A stretch of DNA of 13,527 nt, taken from assembly GCA_003387805.1 (NCBI GenBank), contig QGSR01000019.1, positions 1-13,527 of the forward strand, in the 5' to 3' direction. The position numbers and the translations under genes were made by a program. The stretch comes from Bacillota bacterium (lineage in GTDB: Bacteria; Bacillota; Limnochordia; Limnochordales; ZCTH02-B6). This document shows positions 1 to 6,473 of the stretch, piece by piece. How positions within the stretch are numbered: the stretch's first letter is position 1; each line of letters begins with the position of its first letter. Under the pieces are notes generated by a model. It searched no databases. It was not told the origin of the DNA and was given only the letters and a program-made list of their open reading frames with translations.

Positions 1-12
1 CGGTACGGGGTC

Positions 13-1362
13 TTGGTTTTGGGCGTGTCGTGGCTGGCCGCCCGGTCGGGGCTGTCGCCGGACCAGGTGCTGGCCGTGGCCATTTTTGCCGGGTTTATTT
101 TCGGAACATTGCTGTTTTGGGAATTTCGCCTCGCGTTCGCGCTGGTGGGCATCGCCCTCCTCCTGGGCTCGGGGCTGCTGGACATCGAGCACTTGGTGGA
201 GTTTGCCAGCCTGGACGTCATTTTGTTCTTGGTCGGCATGATGATCCTCGTCGGCTGGCTGGAGGAGCAGCACTTTTTCGGCCGGGCGCTGGACAAAGTG
301 CTGCCCCGCATCAACAACAGCGGGCGCACGCTGATGACGGCGCTGATGGTGTTCTCCTTCATTTCGGCCGCGCTGGTGGATGAAGTGACGTCAATTTTGT
401 TCATGGCCGCCATCACGCTGCGCATCGCCAAGCACTACCGGCTCAACCCGGTGCCGTTTATCATTATGGTGGTGTTTGCCACCAATATCGGCAGCAGCGC
501 CACGGTGGTGGGCAACCCCATCGGGGTCTTGATCGCGCTGCGCTCGGGTTTGTCGTTCCCCGACTTCTTGCGCTGGGCGGCGCCGATTTCCGTCGCGATG
601 CTGGCGGTGACGGCCGTGCTGTCCTTTGCGTTTTTCCGCAGGCCCATGGCCGATCTGCAGCAGGCCATCGAGCAGTCTCGCATGAAAGACGAGTCCGCGT
701 CGTCGGATGAAGCCGGGCGGGGCCTGCTCTTTCCCACCCTGCTCTTCGGCGGCACCATTCTGGGCCTGGTGGCCCACTCCGCGCTGGAAAAGGCGCTGGG
801 CCTGGGGCAGAACGTGCTGCTGGTGGGCGTGGCCATGCTGGCCGCGGGCATCGTGCTGTTCGTGGAGCGGCAGCGGGCCAAGGAGCTGGTGACCCACCGG
901 GTCGACTGGTGGACGCTGGCCTTCTTCATGCTGCTGTTCGCCTCGGCGGGCACGCTGCGCTACGTGGGCGTGACGGAGCACGTCGCGCAGGGCATGGTGA
1001 ATGTCACCGGCGGCAACTTGACGTCGCTGTTTTTCCTGACCACGTGGAGCATCGGGCTGCTGTCGGCGTTTATGGACAACGTGCTGGCGGTGGCCAGCTT
1101 CATTCCGGTGGTGGGCGATCTGGCCGACGTGGGCATGCAGGTGACGCCCCTTTGGTGGGGCATGCTCATGGGCGGCACGGTGCTGGGGAATCTGACCTTT
1201 ATCGGCAGCACGGCCAACATCGTGGCCATCGGCATGCTGGAGCGCGAGGCGGGCAAAAACATTACGTTCATGGAGTGGTTCTGGCCGGGACTGGTCACGT
1301 CCGTGCCCTCGCTGGGCCTGGCCACGGCGCTGCTCTACATCCAGATGCCGCTGATGCTGTAA
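13..1362 (+). CDS. ArsB/NhaD-type membrane ion transporter (IT superfamily)
   Basis: This is a polytopic inner-membrane protein of about 449 residues and 11-12 hydrophobic segments, the usual size for ArsB/NhaD/SLC13-like carriers. Two inverted family signatures are visible. In the first half, SAALVDEVTS (118-127) is followed by TNIGSSATVVGNP (157-169). In the second half, SAFMDNVLAV (351-360) is followed by LGNLTFIGSTAN (391-402). In this superfamily such paired half-helix motifs form the ion and substrate site. A charged cytoplasmic linker (about 208-236) separates the halves. NhaD-type relatives exchange Na+ for H+ and ArsB-type relatives export arsenite; the sequence does not decide between them, and no ars genes are adjacent. 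The TTG at 13 is the first start codon in the window, but the frame is open to base 1 with no good ribosome binding site, so the true start may lie outside. The gene ends convergently against the cold-shock gene. Confidence 0.85.
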   Translation: MVLGVSWLAARSGLSPDQVLAVAIFAGFIFGTLLFWEFRLAFALVGIALLLGSGLLDIEHLVEFASLDVILFLVGMMILVGWLEEQHFFGRALDKVLPRINNSGRTLMTALMVFSFISAALVDEVTSILFMAAITLRIAKHYRLNPVPFIIMVVFATNIGSSATVVGNPIGVLIALRSGLSFPDFLRWAAPISVAMLAVTAVLSFAFFRRPMADLQQAIEQSRMKDESASSDEAGRGLLFPTLLFGGTILGLVAHSALEKALGLGQNVLLVGVAMLAAGIVLFVERQRAKELVTHRVDWWTLAFFMLLFASAGTLRYVGVTEHVAQGMVNVTGGNLTSLFFLTTWSIGLLSAFMDNVLAVASFIPVVGDLADVGMQVTPLWWGMLMGGTVLGNLTFIGSTANIVAIGMLEREAGKNITFMEWFWPGLVTSVPSLGLATALLYIQMPLML

Positions 1363-1363
1363 A

Positions 1364-1465
1364 GCCCCGGACGGCCTGCGGGCGGCCCCTGCCTCCCAGC
1401 AGGACGCCGCCCGCTCCACCGTGCCGGGGCGGTGCCGGAGCCGCGCCCTGTTCCGGCGCCCCGGC
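1364..1465. terminator. Nested GC-rich hairpins between convergent genes; putative bidirectional terminator region
   Basis: The stop codon at 1360-1362 is followed by a perfect 9-bp stem (1378-1386 with 1406-1414) topped by a 5-bp stem (1388-1392 with 1399-1403). An outer 7-bp stem (1364-1370 with 1424-1430) can enclose both. The arm at 1423-1430 can instead pair with 1458-1465, enclosing a further stem (1434-1439 with 1452-1457). There is no T-tract on either strand, so factor-independent termination is not certain. Position between two converging genes is the main reason for the call. Confidence 0.5.
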
Positions 1466-1467
1466 GG

Positions 1468-1683
1468 TTAGAAGCGCGATGGGTGGGAGCGCACGACGTT
1501 GGCCGCCTGGGGCCCCCGGGCGCCCTGGACGATTTCAAACCGCACTTCCTCGCCTTCCTCCAGCGTCTTAAAGCCTTCCTGCTGGATGGCGGTGTAATGG
1601 ACGAAGACGTCTTCCCCGCTCTCCCGCTCGATGAAGCCGTACCCCTTCTCGTTGCTGAACCACTTGACCCTGCCGCGTTCCAT
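1468..1683 (-). CDS. CspA-family cold-shock protein
   Basis: This 71-residue single-domain OB-fold protein binds single-stranded RNA and DNA in the cytoplasm and acts as an RNA chaperone. Both nucleic-acid motifs are intact: RNP1 is KGYGFIE (13-19) and RNP2 is VFVHY (26-30). The conserved KWF (7-9) and the aromatic residues F17, F27, H29 and F38 line the binding face. Length and ending are typical of bacterial Csp proteins. The ATG at 1683 was chosen because it gives the standard ME(R/K)G-VKWF beginning, follows a GGGAGG/AGG ribosome binding site and lies downstream of the promoter. A longer in-frame start at 1728 would fall upstream of the predicted transcription start. The gene appears monocistronic. 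Whether it is cold-induced or constitutive cannot be read from the sequence, and the leader is too short (about 28 nt) for the long cspA-type thermosensing leader. Confidence 0.95.
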   Translation of the reverse strand: MERGRVKWFSNEKGYGFIERESGEDVFVHYTAIQQEGFKTLEEGEEVRFEIVQGARGPQAANVVRSHPSRF

Positions 1684-1718
1684 AAAACCTGCAAGCCTCC
1701 CGTTCTTGTTGTGGGACC

Positions 1719-1747
1719 AGTCTAGCACATATTCTTCATATAAGCAA
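1719..1747 (-). promoter_or_regulatory. Promoter of the cold-shock gene
   Basis: On the minus strand the -35 TTGCTT (1742-1747) and the -10 TAGACT (1719-1724) are separated by exactly 17 bp. A TGC directly before the -10 makes it an extended -10. Transcription would start near 1712, giving a leader of about 28 nt. A GATT triplet repeat (1765-1776) lies just upstream in an AT-rich patch. Confidence 0.75.
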
Positions 1748-1792
1748 GTGTTTTCCGATAATTCGATTGATTGATTCGTCTTAGCGCGCGGC

Positions 1793-1831
1793 AGCGCCCG
1801 CGACCGGCGGAACGGCGCGGCCGCGGGCGCT
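1793..1831 (-). terminator. Putative terminator of the ATPase-distal end of operon 1
   Basis: A perfect 10-bp stem (1793-1802 with 1822-1831) lies about 40 bp after the oppF-type stop codon. Three further pairs (1804-1806 with 1818-1820) continue inside. No T-tract follows on the minus strand, so it may be a weak or Rho-aided terminator or an mRNA 3' end stabiliser. It lies just upstream of the cold-shock promoter. Confidence 0.5.
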
Positions 1832-1871
1832 TTGTGTCAACGGCAGGCCACCCGTACGGTTTCCTCGGCCT

Positions 1872-2921
1872 TCAGCCCGCGGAACCCGCGGCCTCCCTCC
1901 GCTGCTCCGCCAGCTGGGCCAGCGAGCGCTCCACGTGGTGGCAGGCGGCCCAGTGCCCCGGCGCGTGCTCCGTCAGCTCCGGCGCCTGCTGCTTGCACAG
2001 GTCCGTGGCCAGCGGGCAGCGCGGGTGGAGCCGGCAGCCCGACGGCGGGTTGGCGGGATTGGGAATTTCCCCCTTGAGGCCGGTATAGATGTGCTTGCGC
2101 CGCGGATCCGTGGACAGCACGGCCCGCATCAGCGCCTGCGTGTACGGGTGGTGCGGCCGCTTCACCAGGCTGTTGGAGTCGCTGTACTCGACGATCTGGC
2201 CCAAGTACATGACGGCCACGCGGTCGCAGAAATGCCGGGCCAAGGCCAGGTCGTGGGTGATGAAGAGGAGCGACAGCCCCCGCTCTTTTACCAGGCGCAT
2301 CAAGATCTTCAAGATCTCGCCGCGGATGGACACGTCCAGCATGGACACCGGCTCGTCGGCCACGATGAAGTCCGGCTCCAGCACCAGCGCCCGGGCGATG
2401 GCGATGCGCTGCCGCTGGCCGCCGGAAAGCTCCTTCGGATAGCGGTACATGTACTCTTCGGCCGGCGTCAGCTCCACGTCCTCCAGGGCCTGCACCACCC
2501 GCCGCTCCACCTCTTCCGGATCCTTGTCCAGGCCCTGGATGCGCAAAGGCTCGGCCACGATGCTGAAGACGTCCATATTGGGGTTCATGGAGTCGTACGG
2601 GTCCTGGAAGACGATCTGCATGCGCCGCCGGAGCTTCCGCATGCCCTCCGCGTCCAGCCGGGCGATGTCCTGCCCGTCGAAGATGATCTGTCCCGCGGTG
2701 GGCTCGTCCAGGCGCAGCAGCGTCCGACCCGTCGTGGTCTTCCCCGATCCGGACTCGCCCACCAGCCCGAAAATCTCGCCCCGGCGCACGAAAAAGTCCA
2801 CGCCGTCCACGGCCCGCACCGCCGGCCGCTGGCCCTGCAGCACCTGCTTCAGGCTGCGCCGCAGCGGAAAGTGCTTGACGAGCCCGCGCACTTCGAGAAG
2901 GACGTCGTTTTGCTGGTTCAT
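1872..2921 (-). CDS. OppF-type ABC transporter ATPase
   Basis: This 349-residue cytoplasmic ATPase is the second motor subunit of the peptide/nickel/oligosaccharide (Opp/Dpp) importer family. Walker A is GESGSGKTT (55-63), the Q-loop glutamine is Q106, the signature is LSGGQRQR (165-172), Walker B is FIVADEP (185-191), the D-loop is SMLD (193-196) and the switch histidine is H223. The C-terminal oligo_HPY extension (about 255-330) has four cysteines, C296-x5-C302-x6-C309-x17-C327, the pattern that binds a [4Fe-4S] cluster in characterised DppD/OppD proteins. The ATG at 2921 overlaps the stop of the OppD gene as ATGA, so translation is probably coupled. The same frame stays open upstream to 3407, but that stretch antiparallels no known domain and lies inside oppD. 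It is the last gene of operon 1. Confidence 0.95.
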   Translation of the reverse strand: MNQQNDVLLEVRGLVKHFPLRRSLKQVLQGQRPAVRAVDGVDFFVRRGEIFGLVGESGSGKTTTGRTLLRLDEPTAGQIIFDGQDIARLDAEGMRKLRRRMQIVFQDPYDSMNPNMDVFSIVAEPLRIQGLDKDPEEVERRVVQALEDVELTPAEEYMYRYPKELSGGQRQRIAIARALVLEPDFIVADEPVSMLDVSIRGEILKILMRLVKERGLSLLFITHDLALARHFCDRVAVMYLGQIVEYSDSNSLVKRPHHPYTQALMRAVLSTDPRRKHIYTGLKGEIPNPANPPSGCRLHPRCPLATDLCKQQAPELTEHAPGHWAACHHVERSLAQLAEQRREAAGSAG

Positions 2922-3910
2922 GCGAACTTCACCTCGGCCGCCTGCCCGTCGTCCGACACTTTCAGGCAGGCCACTTTGTGGCCGGCTCGGCCCTTTTCGG
3001 CCAGCTCCGGGTCGATGCGCCTGCACGCCTCGTCGGCCAAGGGGCAGCGCGGATGGAAGCGGCAGCCGGCGGGCGGATTGATCAAGTTGGGCGGCGTCCC
3101 CGGGATGGACACGATGGGCGCCCGCTCCGCGTCGATGTCCGGAAAGGCCTGGGTCAGCCCCTGCGTGTAGGGGTGCAGCGGATTGGTGAACACTTCCTCC
3201 ACCGGCCCGTATTCGACGATGCGGCCCGCGTACATGACGGCCACGTCGTCGCACGTCTGGGCCACCACCGAGAGGTCGTGGCTGACGAGAATCATGGACA
3301 GGCCCAGCCGCTCCCGCAGGTCCGCCATGGCCTTGAGCACCTGGGCCTGCACCATCACGTCCAGGGCGGTGGTGGGCTCGTCCGCGATGACGATTTGCGG
3401 GTTGCACGCCAGCGCCATGGCGATGACGGCCCGCTGTTTCATGCCGCCGCTGAACTGGTGCGGATAGTGGTGGTAGCGATCGGGATTGATGCCCACCATC
3501 TCCAGCAGCTGCCGGGCCCGGGCCGCGGCCTCCTTTTTGCTGGTCTGCTCGTGGGCCACGATCGCTTCGGCGATTTGGCTGCCGACGGTGAGCACCGGGT
3601 TGAGGGCGTTCATCGCGCCCTGAAACACCATGGACATTTTCGTCCAGCGGACGTTTTTGCGAAACTCCTCGTCGGTGAGCTGAAGCAGCTCCTGATCGCC
3701 CAGCCGAATGGATCCGCCCACCACTTCCCCGTTTTTGGGAAGCAGCCGCAGCAGCGTCAGGCCTAGGCTGGATTTGCCGCAGCCGGACTCGCCCACGACG
3801 CCCAGAGCCCTGCCCGGCTCCAGCGTGAAGCTGACCTTGTCGACGGCCCGCACGTTGCCTTTGCGCGTCTTGTAATGCATTTGCAGGTCACTGACGACCA
3901 GTCGTCCCAT
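2918..3910 (-). CDS. OppD-type ABC transporter ATPase
   Basis: This 330-residue cytoplasmic ATPase pairs with the OppF-type protein to drive import. Walker A is GESGCGKSS (40-48), the Q-loop is VFQGAMNALNP with Q97, the signature is FSGGMKQR (153-160) in place of the more common LSGGMRQR, Walker B is IVIADEP (173-179), the D-loop is ALD (182-184) and the switch histidine is H211. The FQGAMNALNP and FSGGM variants are frequent in Opp-like systems of thermophiles and archaea, some of which import oligosaccharides, so a peptide substrate should not be assumed. The oligo_HPY tail has C283-x5-C289-x6-C296-x18-C315, a likely [4Fe-4S] ligand set. The start ATG follows GAGAGGTAGGG. It begins 9 bp after the OppC-type gene and overlaps the OppF-type gene by 4 bp. 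Confidence 0.95.
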   Translation of the reverse strand: MGRLVVSDLQMHYKTRKGNVRAVDKVSFTLEPGRALGVVGESGCGKSSLGLTLLRLLPKNGEVVGGSIRLGDQELLQLTDEEFRKNVRWTKMSMVFQGAMNALNPVLTVGSQIAEAIVAHEQTSKKEAAARARQLLEMVGINPDRYHHYPHQFSGGMKQRAVIAMALACNPQIVIADEPTTALDVMVQAQVLKAMADLRERLGLSMILVSHDLSVVAQTCDDVAVMYAGRIVEYGPVEEVFTNPLHPYTQGLTQAFPDIDAERAPIVSIPGTPPNLINPPAGCRFHPRCPLADEACRRIDPELAEKGRAGHKVACLKVSDDGQAAEVKFA

Positions 3911-3919
3911 GACGCAACC

Positions 3920-5341
3920 CTACCTCTCGCTGCTGCGACGGTTGAGGATGTCGTCCAGCGTGTTGCCGATGAATACGAAGGCCATGGCCAAAATGGTGAG
4001 AGCCAGGCCCGGCGGCAAAATCCACCACCACGCGAGCTCCGTGAACGCGCCGAAAGACTTGGCGTTTTGCAGCATGCGGCCCCACGTGGGCACCCGCGGG
4101 TCGCCGAAGCCCAGGAAGCTCAGCGTCGCCTCGGTGACGATGGCGCTGGGGATGAGCAGCACCAGCGCGGCGAAGACCAGGCCCAGGACGTTGGGCAAAA
4201 TGTGGGTTTTCATGATGTAGCGCGGTCCCGCGCCCGCGGCCCGGGCCGCCTCCACGAACGTGCGCTCCCGCAGCGTCAGCGTCTGCGAGCGCACCAGCCG
4301 CGCAATGCTCATCCAGGAGAAGATCGCGACCAAGACCACCAAGGTGCTGATGCTCTTGCCCACCACCGCGACGAACACGATCAATATGGGCAGGAACGGA
4401 ATCGCGATGAGCACGTCCACCAGCCGCATGAGCAGCTCGTCCACCCAGCCGCCGAAGTAGCCGCTGACGATGCCCACCAGCGTGCCCACCACCACCGCCA
4501 GCGCCGCGACGATAAAGCCGATGGTGAGCGACGTGCGGGTTCCGTAGACGAACTGCGCCCACAGATCCGCGCCTAGGTGGTCGGTGCCCAGAGGCCCGTG
4601 CAGCCGGCCCGGGATGCGGAAGCGGCTCTGGCCCACGGTGACCGTCGCGCCCTTCTCGTCGTCCGCGCCGTCGATTTCAAACTGCAGCAGGAAGCGGTAC
4701 TCGCCCTTCTCGTCGATGAGCTCGTGGGCCAAGTTGGCCAGCGGCCGGAAGCCCAGCCGCGTTTTCAGCTGCATATCCCGGGAGTCCACCCGCTGGGTCG
4801 TCCAGCGGACCTGATTGCGCATGACGCGCGACTCCCACATGCGGTACTCGTCGCCGCTGGGATCCACCAGCACGATGGCGGCCCGCCCCGTCACGCCCGT
4901 GTCGCCTTCAAAGGAATAGGGCACCTGCAAAATGAAGGTGTCCGGCGGATCGGAGTGGTAGTCGAAGGAGTACTCCATGACGAACCGGGCGGGACCAGGG
5001 CCCGCGGGTGAGACGAACAACACTTCCTCCTCGCCCCGCTGGCCCCACTCCAGGCGCACGTTCTCCTCCACCGTCACGTTCCAGTCCCGCAAAGACAGCG
5101 CGTCCACCGTCACCGGGGCGTTGCGGTACTTGGGAAAGAACCGCATCCACGCGGGACGGGCCATGCTGTCGGCCAGACCCCGGTCCTCCAGCGGATCGTA
5201 CGGGGTCAGAAGCGGCGCCCCGACGCCGATGAAAAGAAAGATCAAAAACAAGACCAGGCCGAACATGCCCTGGGGAGAGCGCTTGTATTCGTCCCACACT
5301 TCGCGCAGGGCGCTCTTGCGCTTCCGTGTGTTCGTGCTCAT
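3920..5341 (-). CDS. OppC-type ABC permease with a large extracytoplasmic insertion
   Basis: This inner-membrane permease has 473 residues, whereas OppC/DppC proteins are usually about 280-310. Helix 1 lies at about 27-47. The OppC loop motif GPLGTDHLGADL follows only at 249-260, so about 200 residues (48-247) lie outside the cytoplasm. This segment is rich in alternating hydrophobic and charged strands, has no cysteines and looks beta-rich. The remainder (about 265-465) is a standard five-helix BPD_transp_1 core, with the EAA coupling loop from FVEAARAAGAG (362-372) to ILPN (381-384), which docks on the ATPases. SFLGFGDP (408-415) and the C-terminal TLDDILN are typical. The ATG at 5341 follows GAGGTGAGG, which overlaps the end of the preceding permease gene (7-bp gap). 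I do not recognise the inserted domain. Confidence 0.93.
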   Translation of the reverse strand: MSTNTRKRKSALREVWDEYKRSPQGMFGLVLFLIFLFIGVGAPLLTPYDPLEDRGLADSMARPAWMRFFPKYRNAPVTVDALSLRDWNVTVEENVRLEWGQRGEEEVLFVSPAGPGPARFVMEYSFDYHSDPPDTFILQVPYSFEGDTGVTGRAAIVLVDPSGDEYRMWESRVMRNQVRWTTQRVDSRDMQLKTRLGFRPLANLAHELIDEKGEYRFLLQFEIDGADDEKGATVTVGQSRFRIPGRLHGPLGTDHLGADLWAQFVYGTRTSLTIGFIVAALAVVVGTLVGIVSGYFGGWVDELLMRLVDVLIAIPFLPILIVFVAVVGKSISTLVVLVAIFSWMSIARLVRSQTLTLRERTFVEAARAAGAGPRYIMKTHILPNVLGLVFAALVLLIPSAIVTEATLSFLGFGDPRVPTWGRMLQNAKSFGAFTELAWWWILPPGLALTILAMAFVFIGNTLDDILNRRSSER

Positions 5342-5348
5342 GGCTGCC

Positions 5349-6314
5349 TCACCTCAGTCGAATGCGCGGGTCGACCAGACCGTACGCCAGGTCGGCCAGC
5401 ATGTTGCTGATTAGAACGGCCAGCGCGATGATGTAGAACGCGCCCTGCACCACCGGATAGTCCTGCTGGGTCGTGGCTTCGATCAGGTACCGCCCGACGC
5501 CGTACAGCGAGAAAATCTGCTCCGTGATGACCGCGCCCGTAATCAGCCCGGGCAGGGACAAAAACACCAGCGTCACGATGGGCGGCAGGACGCTGCGAAA
5601 CGCGTGCCGGTACAAGACGACCTGCTCGGGCAGGCCCTTGGCCCGGGCGGTGAGCACGTAGTCCTGACTCAGCGCGCCGATAACGTTGTTGCGCGTGTAC
5701 AAATACCACGAGCCGTAGCCGCTCAGCGTCACCGCGGCCACGGGCAGGATGAAGTGGTGAATCCGGTCAAGAACAATGTCCCAAAACTCCGTGGGCGGCG
5801 GCACGCTCATGGTCCCGCGGATGGGGAAAATCGGCCAGTAGTACGCGAACGCCAACAAAAGGAGCAAACCGATGAAAAAGCCCGGCATGGCGTTGAGAAA
5901 CAGCGAGACGCCGGTGACGGCCGCCTCCAGGCGCGTGCCTTGCTTGGTGGCCATGCGCAGGCCCAGGGTGACGCCGATAAAGACGTTCAGAACAAAGGCC
6001 GTTCCCAAAAGCATCAGCGTGTTGGGCAGACGGGCCAGGAGCTCCTCGAGGACGGGCTGGCGATTGTAGAAGGAGCGGCCGAAGTCAAAGGTAAGCATGC
6101 TTTTCAGGTACAGTACGTACTGGATCGGCAGCGGCTGGTCCAGTCCGTACTTTTCCAGAAGCAGCTGCCGCATTTCCGGCGTAAAGTCGGGGCTGAGCAC
6201 CAGCGACGTGGGGTCGCCGGGCATAATGCGGAAAATGACGAAATTCAGCGTCACGATAATGAACAATGTAATCAGCCCGTAGCCGATGCGACGCCATATG
6301 TAGGTCCCCGACAT
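5349..6314 (-). CDS. OppB-type ABC permease
   Basis: This inner-membrane permease has 321 residues and six predicted helices, the usual length for OppB/DppB. Visible family features are the amphipathic start YIWRRIGYG, the first-helix exit FRIMPGDP (28-35), LLLEKYGLDQPLPIQY (51-66), an EAA coupling loop QDYVLTARAKGLPE (217-230) continuing to LYRHAFR (234-240), and the family ending YGLVDPRIRLR. It forms the translocation pore with the OppC-type protein. The ATG at 6314 was chosen because it follows AGGAAAGGT with 9-nt spacing and gives the normal N-terminus. An in-frame start at 6338 would add eight basic residues and overlap that site. It is the second gene of operon 1, separated from the binding-protein gene by 159 bp of structured RNA. 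Confidence 0.95.
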   Translation of the reverse strand: MSGTYIWRRIGYGLITLFIIVTLNFVIFRIMPGDPTSLVLSPDFTPEMRQLLLEKYGLDQPLPIQYVLYLKSMLTFDFGRSFYNRQPVLEELLARLPNTLMLLGTAFVLNVFIGVTLGLRMATKQGTRLEAAVTGVSLFLNAMPGFFIGLLLLLAFAYYWPIFPIRGTMSVPPPTEFWDIVLDRIHHFILPVAAVTLSGYGSWYLYTRNNVIGALSQDYVLTARAKGLPEQVVLYRHAFRSVLPPIVTLVFLSLPGLITGAVITEQIFSLYGVGRYLIEATTQQDYPVVQGAFYIIALAVLISNMLADLAYGLVDPRIRLR

Positions 6315-6364
6315 AAAAACACGACCTTTCCTGCGCAAACGTAGGTCCGCTTAGACGCAACAAC

Positions 6365-6465
6365 TCCTGCGGGCGCCGCTGTCCGGCCGGCGCCCGCAGG
6401 AACGTTGCTTCATCCTCCAAGCGTCGTCCGGGACCGGCGGCCGGTCAAGCCCCCGGGCCCGGACT
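6365..6465 (-). promoter_or_regulatory. Intercistronic hairpins between binding-protein and permease genes
   Basis: A perfect 14-bp stem (6365-6378 with 6388-6401, loop 9 nt) lies between the binding-protein stop and the permease start. Before it in the transcript are a 7-bp stem (6426-6432 with 6458-6464) and an alternative 6-bp stem (6432-6437 with 6441-6446). No T-tract follows. Such elements commonly protect the 3' end of an upstream binding-protein message or cause partial termination, so the binding protein outnumbers the permeases. No other signal was seen in this 159-bp gap. Confidence 0.65.
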
Positions 6466-6473
6466 CGGCCTCC

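Noticed and set aside
1765..1776. GATT triplet repeat considered as a microsatellite or binding array
   Set aside because: Three 4-bp units are too short to support either; it is best seen as part of the AT-rich region upstream of a promoter.
1872..3407. A 511-codon version of the OppF-type gene
   Set aside because: The extra 162 codons lie inside the OppD-type gene in another frame. The ATGA overlap start at 2921 matches the family N-terminus.
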